Part shown: one piece after another, positions 23,324-36,849 of the stretch
How positions within the stretch are numbered: position 1 is the stretch's first letter
How the letters are laid out: the number at the start of each line of letters is the position of its first letter
Source of the DNA: Dryas octopetala
Lineage: Eukaryota > Streptophyta > Magnoliopsida > Rosales > Rosaceae
DNA: 64,000 nucleotides
Direction: 5' to 3'
Assembly (NCBI GenBank): GCA_963921425.1
Contig: OY992837.1
Coordinates: 4,189,896-4,253,895, forward strand
Position numbers and translations under genes: made by a program
Notes under the pieces: model-generated
The model's database searches: none
Told to the model about the DNA's origin: nothing
Seen by the model: the letters and a program-made list of their open reading frames with translations, nothing else

Positions 23324-25346
23324 CCTGTAATTTCTATCACTCCCAACTTTCGCTCGATCTTCTAAAGCTGTATATTTGTTCAAGTTAAACACTCGAGGTT
23401 GCAGGTCGATGGAGTAGAGAGTAGTCTGGCCGAAATATGAGGGAAACATCATTCGGGTTAGCGCATTAGTCCAGGCCCATAACAGTAAGAGAAGAGTTGG
23501 GCCGGGCCGGCCTGATGACCCATGTTTCTCGTGTGCTAAGCACCAGAGGAGAGGAACCATGGGCACTTGTAGTGAACTAGTTATACTTTTCTTCCTTTGT
23601 CAATGGGGAAAGTTTTGGAGGGGAGGAAAATTATATTATTTATATATTTTATTTTTCAATATTAGATCTGTAATGTCATTAAGTAAATTTCCTTTGTAAA
23701 TTGTCACATAGGTCCAACATACTCGCATTAGTTAAAATGATTCTAATGATATACTTAAAATAAAATTTCTTTAAATAGAGATTTGAAAATAAATTAGTTC
23801 GAATTGTTAAATCATATTATGCGGTAAATCTTATATTTTATTGAATAGAAATATCTCTTTAAAAACCTGCTATTTATACATACATGTGGTAAGCTATCGT
23901 AAACCAGTAAATATCAAATTGGCGCTGCAAAGTATCCATATCCATTCTTATTTCTTTGTAAGAGGGTTTAAAGATTAGACTAGAATTTGACAAATTTAGC
24001 ATATAAGAATATCAACCTAACCTGCCTACTTTCTCTATCAACTTTCAATTTGTTTCTTATTTTTAATACCATTTGCACTCTTATTTATCAATTTATTAAC
24101 TTTCTCTATAAACTTGTCCATATAAACTCTCTTTTGACCTTTAACTCTTTTCACATCACACATGTATCAGGTATGAATAAATTCTTTAATATTTATCATA
24201 CAAATAAATGATAGTAGCTCATTAAAAAAAACTTAGAAGGGACAAATGAATTAAAAAAAAGACATGGAATTATATTATATGTAGGAGAATGGTGAGTAAC
24301 CCCACATTCCCTTTATTTTGAAATAGGGTTACTCTCAAGTGGCTTGGGGATATTGATAAGTCCGGGGCTTGAGCCTTGGAAGTAATTAAATAAATATCAT
24401 AAGAAGATAAATATAATAAATCTAGAAATGGAGCCTTGAAGGTAAACATTTCCATTTGTAGGAGCCTCTCTTCTCCACTTCACTCCCAATGTGGGGAATC
24501 TCTAGACTCTAGCTGAGGCCCTCCCTCCCCAATCATTATCATTAGGGTCAATTAACTAGTAAATGGGGAGCTTAGTTACACCTGACCCAGTGGAATAATC
24601 CCCTTAGAAATAATTTTTTTAAAAATATATAAAGTGGAGCATTTATATATGGAAACAAAAAAAGATGGAGCATTTATGTTGTTTTTTTTTTTATATATAT
24701 ATGAAATCATTTAATCGGGAGCAAAATAAACCAAGGTGATGAAACCGTGAAGGGAATGGACTATGGAGTCGGGGGGGGGGGAGGAGTAGGTGGAACACGT
24801 GCCAAAAGGAAACAAGTCCCGATGTGCCATGGTCCATGCCCCAGGGTTAAAACTTGGAAAAGTAAAACGTTGACGTTTAAGCTCGAAACGGTAAATCGGA
24901 AGAGGGAAACACAAGAGAAAACGGAAGGCGAGGTGAGAACCAAAGAAAGAAACGAGAGAGAATCAGACAAGACTTCAACGACAGATGCTTTTATATGTTT
25001 TATAGTTTTCGCTGAAAAAGAAAAATTGAAAAAACCTAAACATAAAATCGACAACCCACTCATTACTAAGCACTTGGGATCTTTCATCTGAGGGAAAAAA
25101 AACCACTCCGTCTCCCGATTGCAAACCGCTGTCGTTTCATTGCAATCAACACGTCGTTTTGTTCGTCAGTCTTCCGTGCCCATCATCCCAACAATCTGAT
25201 CGAGATCAAGTCCCATTTCTCATCATCAACCGTCGATTTCCAATTCGATTCGTCGCCGTCGTCATGCTTGTACGGTCAATAGGTGCCGTGGCGTGAGGTG
25301 AGGAATTCAGGCCTTTTTTGGTAATTACGTGAAATTCGTTTTATTG
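23324..25346. other. Intergenic between divergent genes
   Basis: The 5' flanks of two divergent genes. It holds AT-rich DNA, a small poly(A) insert at 24635-24677, an inverted CCCCACATT motif near 24300 and 24490, and a run of about 11 G at 24770. The last 250 bp before 25347 are GC-richer with CGTCG runs, as in a 5' leader. No gene seen. Confidence 0.55.
24635..24677 (+). repeat. A-rich micro-insert with 12-bp direct repeats
   Basis: TGGAGCATTTAT at 24635-24646 recurs exactly at 24666-24677. The 19 bases between are ATATGGAAAC, seven A and GA. Confidence 0.5.
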
Positions 25347-28300
25347 ATGGGCGATCTTCGGGAATGGTCGCCTGAGCAAAGCAGCGTCGTGTTGGAGGAG
25401 AGGCCGTCCTCGTCATCGTCCGTGTCGTCATCGCCTTCGTCGTCAAATCAGACGGCTACTATCGCCGAGTACTGGCAGAGAGCCGAGGAAGCGACGCAGG
25501 GGGTTATAGCTCAGGTGCTGCCCACTGACGTGTCCGAGAGGCGAAGGCAAGCGGTCATTGATTACGTCCAGAGGCTCATTCTAGGTTGTCTTGGTTGCGA
25601 GGTTAGCATTTTACATATATGCGCGTATTACGTATAGATATGCATACACCTGTGAACGAATCATCATCATCTTCAAGTTGAATTTAGTGGTTTAGGATGT
25701 GTTAGGAAACTGCAACTTATAATTAAACATGTACAGGCCAAGCTTTGTGAACATTCCATTGTTTGAGAATTACAGGAGGGTGTTTTTACAAGAAAAATGA
25801 CTGCTAATTGAAGCACTCCTTAGTTTAATTGGTGTAAATCAGCATAAAGTTTGGACCTTGAGTTTTGTCTATAGCTAATCCAGTTGATTGGTTAAATTTG
25901 GTTCGACTTGCTGTCTATGACTACCTAGGTCTTTTTGGTTCAATCCTCATTACTTGTCATACATGGATTCATATAGCTAACTTTCGTGTAAATAGCTGAA
26001 GTAACCATTTGGGTCGGCAAACCATTAATGCAGATAGCTATGTGATCTTTGGTTAACCATTGATGCAGACTGATTTATACTCAATTTTGTTGCAGGTGTT
26101 CCCATTTGGGTCGGTACCTCTAAAGACCTATCTGCCTGATGGAGATATTGATTTGACTACTTTTGGTGGTCTAAATGTTGAGGAGGCTCTTGCCAATGAT
26201 GTTTGTTCTGTCCTTGAAAGGGAAGATCAAAATGGGGCTGCTGAGTTTGTGGTGAAGGACGTCCAATTAATTCGGGCAGAGGTTTTTAGCTTTCACCCCG
26301 TCTTTCATCAAGCATCAGTGGTTGTGTCAAACTTGTATCATATCCATTTTTGCTTCCTTTAATAGCCATGTAATTTTATTTAAGGTATATCCTGTCAATA
26401 ATCCTTATGTTTTCCAAGAATGATGGGAATCGGCTGGGTGGAAACTGGAAACGTATTGACATGCATGGACCTCCTTTTCACAAATATCCAAGCCTATAAA
26501 GATTGATCACACTCTAAAAAATGACCAAAGTTTAACATAATTTCCAAAACTGTAGAGGCTTGTTACCTGGCATGAATAAATGAAGGTTTTATCATTTTTT
26601 TGTGGGTACTATTTGTGAGAAGGAGGCCCATTCATCTCAGTACTTCAACACCAGGCCCATTCCTGTCATTTTGAGAAATTTGAGGATTTGGAGTAATTTA
26701 CCCTTCTATTTATATTGCTTCTTTATATTCTCAGTTTATTGCTGTTTTAGCTATGAATGGTGCTTAAAGATTTATTATGGTAGGAGGAAGCTACTAAAAA
26801 ATTATCATTCTGCTCTCACTCATTTAAAGTTACGTCCTTCGGTCATCAAGTTTCTGGATTTCATGTAGATCTTCTAAATGCACCACAGCACTGATCAAAT
26901 GGTGCGGACCTAGTCAAAGACTCAAATCCCTGATGCCATTGCATGGCATGGCATACAGCTATTACATATCTAGTTGAAACTTTCTAAAATGGATATCGTG
27001 AAAATAGACCAAATAACAATGTAGAGAGAGGGATTGATTGAATAGGGCAATGACTTACATAGGTAAATTTTATAATGGGACCATGGTTGTTGTCATATTA
27101 TCCCATACCTTGAGCAGTGTGCTTTACTCTTCATAAGATAGGGTGGGGTTTGTAGATAGCCAGAGAATATGTTTTTTTTATTTATGTAGTAGAAGATGAA
27201 GGGGGTCAATTAGTTTACAAACAGTGAGCTATATATGTTGCTTCTGATTTGAATTTGCTTGGGCATACTCTTAGTGTTCAGTGTTGTAGGTGTTTTGATG
27301 GCATTGTCATATTGCTTCACAAAACCCATATCAGCTGTTATTTTGTCAGTACAATCTTTTACCATATTTGCATCTACTGTGTACCAATAAAGCCCCTGAA
27401 AGTACAAAATTTTGAGTAAATTTATGCTTGCATGTTCTATTTCAATTAACTTGTTATCTTGAGTCCCTTTCACTTGTAAGGCACGACTTCATTGCATACA
27501 TGAATGCACACACAGAGAGACACATACACAAATACACAGGTACGTAGATGAATGAATTGGTAGATAAATATAGTCTTATCTGATATCTTATAAATCTTAC
27601 TGACTTGAAACTGTATGGATTTCAACTATTGAAAAATTGACGGCTGGTATAACTTAATATTAATGCTACCCGTGTATGCCCAGTAAGTTTATGTTTTGAG
27701 TGCTAGTATGTCATGCAATTTCTTTTCCTTTAAATTGAAGTTCATTAAATGCATGTTTATGAGGTTATTTATTGTTCTTATTCTAATAAGTTAACTTTTG
27801 ATTTTCCTTGGTAAAGAATATTGGGTTTCTTGTGGCAGGTTAAGGTTGTAAAGTGCCTTGTGCAAAATATTGTGGTTGATATTTCCTTCAATCAGTTAGG
27901 AGGGCTGTGTACATTATGCTTTCTTGAGCAGGTAGTCTTCCATGTAAAGCTGAATTATAAATGTAGTTCAATTCGTTACATATGAACTGAATCAGCCACC
28001 AGATTTAGTTTATATAAATGTAATTGGAAGCTCTGCCATTTCCGGTGCAATTTTGTTTTGTTGTCTTTTGTAGTAAATATATGCTTTAGAACTGATAACC
28101 TCGAAGGATGGATTGGTACACCTGTTGAGTGGTGACTCCACCCTCTTTTTCCTTTTTCAAGCCATTTTATAATTTTTGCTTTCGATCTTTTTGCTTTGGT
28201 GATCCGAGTGGTTTCTGATTTTTGCATTTGTACCCATGGTGCCTTTTTCTCCTAATCTCATACCTGGAGCTGCTTATTGTACAGGTTGATCGCCTCATTG

Positions 28301-31130
28301 GCAAAGATCATTTATTTAAACGCAGTATTATACTGATTAAGGCTTGGTGCTATTATGAGAGTCGAATTCTTGGTGGCCATCATGGTTTGATTTCTACATA
28401 TGCTTTGGAGACTTTAGTTCTGTATATCTTCCATCTCTTCCATTCATCTTTGAATGGTCCTCTAGCGGTGAGTGCTTGAAGGATTTAGCACTACTATGCC
28501 ACACATATATGGTGTAAATTTAACTCGTTTTTCAACGTTGTATAGGTCCTATATAAATTCTTGGACTACTTTAGTAAATTTGATTGGGACAACTATTGTA
28601 TCAGCTTGAATGGTCCGGTTCGCATATCCTCACTTCCAGAACTCTTGGGTGAGTGGCATCTTTTTGCATTTGTGCCATGCTATATGGGTGTATGTTTTTA
28701 ATTGAGATTATTTACTGTCCTTTTTGCAGCTGAGACGCCAGAAAATGGTGGGGGTGAGCTACTGCTCAGTAATGATTTTCTCAAGGGATGTGTGGAAATG
28801 TTCTCAGTTCCTTCCAAGGGATATGAGACAAATAGAACATTTCCGCAAAAGCATCTTAACATAGTTGATCCACTTAAAGAACATAACAACCTTGGCCGGA
28901 GTGTGAGTAAAGGTGAACTTCATTTCCCAATCGACCTCTTATATTTTTCTTATTTAGCATGAAAGAAATATTGAAGGTTCTTGAACTAATAATGCAAAAC
29001 AGGTAGGCACCATCCTTGTATTAAATATTCAAATTAACAATTTTTTATGATGGATTAGTTGTCTAAATAACTTTTATTTTCTTGTGGAAATATTTATCTA
29101 CTTGTGTACTGGCTTAAAGATTAAAATCTGGTTACATCTTAAACTGATCAGAAATGGTTCTTGAAGGCTCATGAGATTATTGCAGTTGAGAAATAATGTC
29201 ATTTGTTTTCGGTGGATCACATTTTCCATTGACTAGTTGATGATAACCTGCATTCCTACATACAGGAAACTTTTACAGAATAAGGAGTGCTTTCACATTT
29301 GGTGCTAGAAAACTAGGGCGCATCCTTTCCCAGCCAGAAGGAAACATAGATGATGAGATTCGAAACTTTTTCTCAAACACGTTGGACAGGCATGGCAGTG
29401 GACAGAGGCCTGATGTCCAAGATCCTGTCCCACCGTCTGGATATGATGGGTTCGGTTCTGCATCGTTATTAGCAAGTACAGAGTCACAGGAAGATCAGAA
29501 TATTTATGAATCAGAACCTGCCAATTCAAGTGGCATGATTGGGGAATGTGGGTTAAATAATGAGGGATCATGGCACGGTGGAGTTGCAAATGTTAAGATA
29601 CCTGGTCTAGCTGGGAACGAACAACATAAAAGCAATATGAAGGTGGCATCCCCAACGTTTTCGGAAACTGACAGTTCTGCTAATGGAATTGCTGTTTCGG
29701 AATACCGTCTCATGGGGGATGCGAAAGACCTTGCTACCTCTCGATTTCAAGGTCTTACAATTTCAAATGATGCTCAAAAACATTCCCCATCCAGTGATGA
29801 GGTGAGTATATCTCCTTTAGGTAAAGCACAACATGCACCTCGTCTCTATTTACGTCACTCATCAAATGGAAACGGGGGCATCAGTAATGGAAATCAAGAA
29901 CATCAACTTCCAGAAAGCCTTGGTTCTGCTGAGAATGGGGATGACAACCAGGATGAGAATCAGTTGGTTTGTAATCATGAGGTTTTGTCTCCTGTTGGAT
30001 CCAAAAACCATTTTTCACGGTTGAGTTCTGTTGTGGGTTCCTCTGAAGACTTCTATCCTAGTTACTCTGGTTATGCGATGTCAAGTAGCACTGCTGGAAG
30101 TCCTAAACCTTTCAACTCTTTATCAGATCTCACTGGGGAATTTGATAGTCACTTATGTAGTCTACAATATGGCCGTTGGTGCTATGAGTATGTGGTAAAT
30201 CCAGGGATGTATTCCATGCCGCCTCCAATGCTCTCACAGTTTCAGAGCAAGAAGTCATGGGATGTAAATCGACAGTCAGTGCAACTCAGGCAGAATGCAT
30301 TTTCCCAGATGAATGCCAATGGTCTTGTCCCTAGACCAGCATTCTACCCCATGAACCCACCAATATTACCAAATGGTGCAGGCTTTAGTGTGGAAGAGAT
30401 GCCAAAGCCACGAGGAACAGGAACTTACTTTCCGAATACGGTATACTCATTCTAAGCCTCTGAAATGGATTTATTTTTAGGGTCGGATTGCTGTTTATCT
30501 GGTGTTAATTTGCTGTTTCTCTTTCCAGCTAAATGTTTCAGTTAAGTGCTTTTATGCATAAAATTTTGCAGAACCATTACAGAGATAGGCCCATGACAAG
30601 GGGAAGAAGTCAAGCACCAGTGAGGTCTCCTCGTAACAATGGTTATCATGTGACACCACCTTTAGAGAATAATGTACCCGAGAGAAGCAGTCGTGAGTTG
30701 TCACAGGCACAAATGTCACCTCATAAAGGCGGGGGAAAGTCTGGGTCCTCAGATAACTTCTCTGGTTCCCCTAGAAGGAAAGCATACCCTTATGCCAATG
30801 GTTCAACGCATCCCTCTGAGCAATTTGTGGAATTTGGGTCAATTGGGCATCTACCATCGGAGGCACCCGCGAGTGGCAGGCAAACAAACTCTGGCTCATC
30901 TGTCGGTCAAAACTCAAGTGCCAGCCAAGCATCGCCAGGGATGCAGATGACAGCTGAGTTGGGTACAGAGCAAGATAGGTATGAGAATTTCATTGTTTTT
31001 ATGAATTTGTATCTGCCACTAGTGAACACAATAGGACTCTGTTTAAGCTTTTGCTGTTTGGACATGTAGGATTGCTGCGCAATCATACCGTTTGAAAGAT
31101 GAAGACGATTTCCCACCTTTATCGGGCTGA
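25347..31130 (+). CDS. Nucleotidyltransferase / PAP-OAS1 substrate-binding domain protein, nine exons
   Basis: Exons 25347-25601, 26096-26281, 27839-27931, 28285-28467, 28546-28648, 28730-28912, 29266-30440, 30572-30978, 31070-31130 join to 881 residues with clean GT-AG junctions. I start at MGDLREWSPEQ; an in-frame ATG six codons upstream is less likely. After a Ser-rich start and a helix (EYWQRAEEATQGVIAQVLP), residues 88-105 hold the polymerase-beta-type signature FPFGSVPLKTYLPDGDIDL, with the G-S pair and the metal-binding D102 and D104; D161 in VVDIS is the likely third carboxylate. Exon 4 (RSIILIKAWCYYESRILGGHHGLISTYALETLVLYIF) is the PAP/OAS1 substrate-binding helix bundle. The last 500 residues are low-complexity, rich in Ser, Gly, Asn, Pro, and end DEDDFPPLSG. 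The catalytic triad suggests a working terminal nucleotidyltransferase or non-canonical poly(A) polymerase; the RNA substrate is unknown. Confidence 0.9.
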
Positions 31131-33120
31131 CTGCAGCATCAGGGGCGGAATAGAAGAGGGCCATGGCCCCTGCAAACTTTTGAAAAAAAAAAAATTAATA
31201 TAAAATGTAGAATACTAATGTGTTGAGCATGCTTGTCACTTGTAAATACATTTTTCTTCTCTTCTATTTTATTCTTCGATATAGTTAAATCAAATGCCAC
31301 CTAACTCAAATTCACAACATCATTTGGATATCTTTATTGTTATGGGTAATATGAGCCTTGTTTTTTTATTCGGTTCATTAATTCTGAATATGTGGCAATA
31401 CCCTTTTGAATCCTCAAAGTATGTTTAATGCTTTTATCAAACAATGACAATGTGTTAATTGAACATATCATCCAGAAGAGAAAATAAACAGAGATTTTCA
31501 ATGTGGAACATGATGAATAATATTTTATTGAGCGACAAATTTGGAAAACTGTATCAGCACATGATGCGTAGTATTTTGTTTTTCTAAAATGAATTATTGT
31601 TTTAATCTACAATAAAATACTAATGGGTACTTACATGTTAACAAGCAAAGTCTACCAAACATTATAAATTAATCACGCATGGAACAACACTCATTTTTGA
31701 TAAAGCATGGGACACAACTTATGATGTCAACAAAAATTTTATATTTTTGAAGATCAGTATGAGGCAACACCTGTATGTATACAGAGAAAGGATAAGAATA
31801 AAAAGGTTGGTCGGACTCTTTCAAAAAAGATGGATGTGAATATTTAATCAAAATGGAAAACCTGAAAATGAAAGATTGCAGCTTTGTCAACCATTCAATA
31901 GTGACTAAATCTTACATGGGCATGCCCAATGCATCTCTCACATGAGATGGGTCGCACAAACACCCATGGAAGAGTCTCTCTTCATTAGTGCCAGAGCTGA
32001 AAAGGAGTACCGTAACCATATATGCCTAGGTTTTAGTCCCACTAGGCTAGCAGCTCCACCTGAGGAAGTATACGTACACATATAATTGAACTTGATGACA
32101 TATATATGCTCTCCCCTAACTCTAAAAATTAAATCAAACAACTGAAAACCAATGAGGTCAAAGCCCTGCATCTACCCTAATAAACTACTTGGAGATTTTT
32201 TTTTTTTTTTTTGTTAATAGATAATTTGTTGAGAGTATCTCGTGTCGAGAATATGAGATTTAACTTTAAAATATAAGGTATCAGACATCTCAACTCATTG
32301 CCGTTAATTTCAAATTGGATGTTCAGACTTTTATATAGTCTAACATAATATATAAAACGTTTAGAATAAAAAAAATTTATTGTTATACTTGAAATTTTTA
32401 GAATTTCCCTCATTAGAAAGTCTAAACTTACAATATATAATGCACTGGACCTCTTCACTCATATCATATCGGCATCACAACCGTTGATAACATAACATGT
32501 AAAATATCTAGAAGAAGAACATTATCCAATAACAATTGCATATTAGATATTTTATGTCGCAGGGTGAATTAAAGCCTCTCGAATTAAAGTCCTGGCATCT
32601 GAGTTCTGAACCCTTAACTGCTGAGCTAGGAGAGCTAGTTGCTCGATACTGTGCAGTGTCCATCACATTATAACCTAGACAACCTCTTTTCCCAAATACA
32701 ATCACTGACTTATTGACCATAAATATTAACCAACACTGCCAGTAATAATATCAATATTACTGCATATATGTTTTGGAGTGTGGACTCCTCCAAATACCGT
32801 CAGCTCCGTTATATGGGGCCGGGGGAACCCAAACAAAAAACAATTTAGAACAAATAAAAAAACAAAAAAATTTAAAAGTCCTCCCAATTCTCTTTATAAT
32901 ACACACCATCCCAGTATATTCCCACCAGCAGGCAGCAGCTGCTTGATCTTTTTCTAACCATCTTTGTTGTTTGCACACAATTATTTGCAGGGTACCCCTC
33001 ATATCTTTCCAAACTTGAAGGTCTCTCTCAAACTCAAACTCAAACTCAATCCCAACTTTTTCCCCCTTCTGATTCTCTTTGGCTTGATCAATCTATTTAG
33101 AGTGGCTCTTACAACCACAA
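31131..33120. other. Intergenic between nucleotidyltransferase and WNK genes
   Basis: A sequence CAGGGGCGGAATAG starts 9 bp after the stop codon at 31139 and resembles the end of the hAT-like element at 55775; no matching far end was found. A poly(T) run of 18 lies at 32196-32213. The remainder is AT-rich without a supportable gene. Confidence 0.5.
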
Positions 33121-33506
33121 ATGGTACCATCAAAGCGTAGCCACAGATTCTTCAAGTTTAGGCATTCAATTAGCCAAGTTAATACATGCGTAAGTCCTAC
33201 CTATGATCATTTCATTTTCTAAAGTACTTTTAGAAATTAATCCTCCTCCACAAGCTTTCCTTCTCACACAGCTAGTGTAATTAGCTAGCTAGCTTTTAAT
33301 TTGTCTTCAGCACATCTATACTTCATTAGTTGACAAAAAATATTCTCTCTTCCCTACCACAACCACCTCTTTAACAGTTTCCTCCATTTAGTCTTCTCCC
33401 CAAAAAAATCTTACTTAGAAGGATATATATTTTACTCTTGTCTTGGTCTTAAATACTTGAGACAAATTAATGGTTGCTAAGAAGTACGAGATTTCAGGTG
33501 GAGTAG
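33121..33506 (+). promoter_or_regulatory. Possible spliced upstream ORF in the WNK 5' leader
   Basis: An ATG at 33121 opens 23 codons (MVPSKRSHRFFKFRHSISQ then VNTC) that run straight into a consensus donor TGC|GTAAGT at 33190. A fair acceptor, ATTTCAG|GTGG, lies at 33498; joining them adds GTG GAG TAG, giving a 25-residue uORF that ends 260 bp before the WNK start. The peptide is basic. No transcript evidence is available here. Confidence 0.35.
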
Positions 33507-33767
33507 TGGAAATGGGTTGGATTATGCTAAGTGTTGATTACTCGAGGCTTTTCTGGTTGCTGTTTCGGGTCTTCTCCTATGAATATCATGAGGGAAAGCC
33601 TCGGATCTTCTAGCAGTTAACCTACCATTAAATTCTCACTTACAAGCTTTCATACCATATAATTAGTACTAGCTAGTGCGCTCTTGAATTATTAAGTAGT
33701 TTATAATTAACTAAGGCCATACTAAATTTCGCCGGAGAGTTTCCGGGGTTTGCTTGATTTCTCAACC

Positions 33768-36700
33768 ATGAACAACAAGACCCGGTTAGGAAGCTGTTGC
33801 GCCGATGCAGCCAAGCCACAGCCTCCTCCAGGATACGTCGAAACAGATCCATCTGGTCGCTATGGACGTGTAAGTAGTACTTTCTCTCTTTTTAAATGAG
33901 GTCTCCAGTTCAAATTTCATTCTACGGATGTGGTTTTGAGTTCTCTGTGATACATGTACTTAATTTTTCTTCAAAATTCTTTTAGAAGTTGATGCCATAG
34001 TTGACTTAGCGGAAGATGTAAAAATGATTCAGGAATTACAAAATATGAGGTTATTACTTGTTTCTGCTACTGGTCAACGATCAAGTGTGAAATATATGGT
34101 ATTAATTTGGTTTAAAATGAAATATTAAATATTGTGTTATCCAAGATTAATTCACTTGTATATTTTAATTAGCCAATTGGATGATGCACCTACCTATTCT
34201 AACCTTTGTCCTGCCTATTCATGGTGTAAAGAGACACTTCCTGTTCATAGTTTGTTAGAATTAATATAATTGGCATTGTGTGGGGAGAGGTCAAAGATAT
34301 TATATATTATTATGTAAAATTATGAAGGAACTACCGTAATAGAATCAGCGTGTAATTAATGTAAGTGGATGGATAAATCCATCGTGACTAGCAATAATTA
34401 AGAGGGTACGTTTTAATTTCGCTCTAATTACTTGTAATTAAAGCAGTTCAGGGAAATGCTTGGCAAAGGGGCCATGAAGACAGTTTACAAGGCATTTGAT
34501 GAGGTCCTCGGAATGGAGGTGGCTTGGAATCAAGTCAAGCTTGGTGATGTCCTCAGTTCACCAGATGAACTGCAGCGCCTATACTCCGAGGTTCACCTCC
34601 TCAAGAACCTCAATCACGACTCCATCATTCGATACTACGCCTCTTGGATCGATGTGAATCGAAGAACATTCAACTTCATCACTGAAATGTTCACCTCCGG
34701 CACCCTCCGAGAGTAAGTAGTTTAACCACACAACATATAACAACTCATTATAATTATAAGATGAGACGAGTTGTAAACTCAAACGTCCTTAATTTAAACA
34801 GTTACAGACAAAAGTATCAGCGAGTGGACATCAGAGCTGTGAAAAGATGGGCCCGACAGATCTTACATGGGCTGGTTTATTTGCACGGATACGATCCACC
34901 AGTGATTCACAGGGACCTTAAGTGCGACAACATCTTTGTGAATGGGCATCTTGGACAAGTCAAGATTGGAGATTTGGGCCTAGCAGCCATTCTTCGTGGG
35001 TCCCAACATGCCCACAGCGTCATAGGTACACCTGAATTTATGGCACCCGAGTTGTACGAGGAGGAGTACAATGAGCTTATAGACATATACGCCTTTGGCA
35101 TGTGTGTGTTGGAGATGCTCACTTCAGAATATCCCTACAGCGAGTGCTCCAATCCTGCCCAAATTTACAAGAAAGTCACTTCTGTAAGTTTGGTCTTCAT
35201 CAATGTGAACATGTGACATTTTATTTTGGTAATTAATAATGGAGTTTCGTGTATGATTACAAACACATCTAATGGTGGAGAATCTATATTTTAGTAGTGG
35301 AAAAGTGAATCTATATTCTAGTAGTGAAAAAGTAAACCTGTCAACATTTAAGAGTTAAAAGTATATTTGTATGACATTCAGTATTTGTTTATATGGGTAG
35401 AATTTTCCTTAACCATAATCTAATTCTTAGTTTCTATCTAATTATTACTTACAGGGGAAGCTACCAAAAGCATTCTACAGGATTGAAGATTTGGAGGCTC
35501 AAAGATTTGTGGGGAAGTGTTTGGAGAGTGTCTCAAAGAGGTTGCCAGCACATGAGCTCTTGCTTGACCCATTTCTAGCATCTGATCATGATGGAGAGCT
35601 GCTGCTGCCCAATACCCCAAGAATCCCAATTCCGAAGTTGATTCCTGGTGATGGGATGATGGTGAAGGAGGAGCTAGTACCAATGGCCTTAGGGGCTGAC
35701 TCGAAAACGAAAAGAAGCACAAACATGATCATCACTGGGACAATGAATCCAGAGGATGATACAATTTTTCTCAAAGTTCGACTTTTTGAACAGGATGGTA
35801 CTTCCCCAACCCTTTCTTTTCTACATGTGTGCCATGACCAAAATTAGAATAGACCTTTCAAAGTTTTGAATATAATCTATATTTCTATTGCAAATTTTTG
35901 TGAGTTAATGATGGTTTCTTAACAGGTCATGCTAGGAACATATACTTTCCCTTTGACATTGTGAGCGACACTGCGATTAATGTGGCAATAGAGATGGTGA
36001 AAGAATTGGAAATTGATGACTGGGAACCATTGGAAATAGCTGAGATAATAGAAAAGGAAATATCTTCTTTAATTCCAAGTTATAAGAAATGGGGTTCACC
36101 CAAAGATTATCATCCTCAGCACAGCTTTAGCTATGAAGAAGAAGAAGATGGTGATGTTACCCACCATCCTTTCTACTCTGTCTCCTCCTGTTCTTCCTCC
36201 CAGTGCAGCTCTCCCTGCAAGACCCAATGTCCTTGTAATGGCCAAGATTGGCTTCAAGGTATATGCAAGTTTTGGGGTGTTACAAATGCCTTAGATTTTT
36301 ACTTCAATTAGTAGTCATGCATGGCTTCATTGCATTTGGTCTGATCTTTTTGTTAATGCAGGTGATCTGTTTATCAACGATGATGCAAGTTCTCAGAGTT
36401 CTCTGAACTCCTGCAACTACTCCAACATAAATTACTGCTCAGGCAATGAAGATGAACATGACTTGATTAGTCCAAGAGGAGAACCCTCCTCCTGCTTTGG
36501 AAAGACTCAAAAATCTACTAGATTTTGTCCTTCGGAAAGCAAGAGTACTACTGCAAATTATTACAAACATTGCAACTCGAAGCACCTAGATAATCGGAGA
36601 GCTTACGAGTTAAATCTTCATCACCAGCATCATTATCATCAGCAGCAGCAGCAGCAGCAGCAGCGAAAATTACCCAGGCTGCGGTCACTCATTGATGTTC

Positions 36701-36849
36701 GCAGCCAATTGTTGCACCGGTCACTGGTTGAGGAGATCAACAAGAGGCGTTTGTTTAAGACTGTTGGGGCTATTGAGAACATTGGATTCCAAGCACCAGG
36801 AGGAAGTGGTGGTTTTCTTGGGAGGTCCTCCAAAGATGCAGATCAATAG
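33768..36849 (+). CDS. WNK: WNK (with-no-lysine) Ser/Thr kinase, WNK4/5-like, six exons
   Basis: Exons 33768-33869, 34447-34712, 34802-35183, 35455-35797, 35926-36258, 36362-36849 give 637 residues. The kinase domain starts at [25 protein letters not shown]; the ATP-anchoring lysine is in this glycine loop (MKTVYK), while the usual VAIK lysine is replaced (VAWNQVKL), the hallmark of WNKs. Catalytic loop [13 protein letters not shown] in place of DFG (IGDLGLAA), activation segment [18 protein letters not shown]. The exon 4/5 join ([27 protein letters not shown]...) forms the autoinhibitory/OSR1_C-like domain. The C-tail has a His/Gln stretch with eight glutamines. The sequence [16 protein letters not shown] and [13 protein letters not shown] match the Arabidopsis WNK4/5 group as I know it. 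Plant WNKs act in osmotic, flowering-time and clock signalling. Family certain; orthology likely. Confidence 0.93.
36642..36664 (+). repeat. (CAG)n microsatellite coding poly-glutamine
   Basis: Eight CAG codons in the last WNK exon, preceded by alternating His and Gln codons. It lies in the unstructured tail. Confidence 0.85.

Noticed and set aside
32196-32213. Poly(T) run, considered as a minus-strand micro-insert
   Set aside because: No matching host sequence on the two sides.
32555-32645. tRNA-like or SINE-like sequence (TAGCTCAGCAGTTAAGGGTTC on the minus strand)
   Set aside because: It resembles tRNA A and B boxes loosely, but the arms do not fold into a cloverleaf and no tail with direct repeats is seen.
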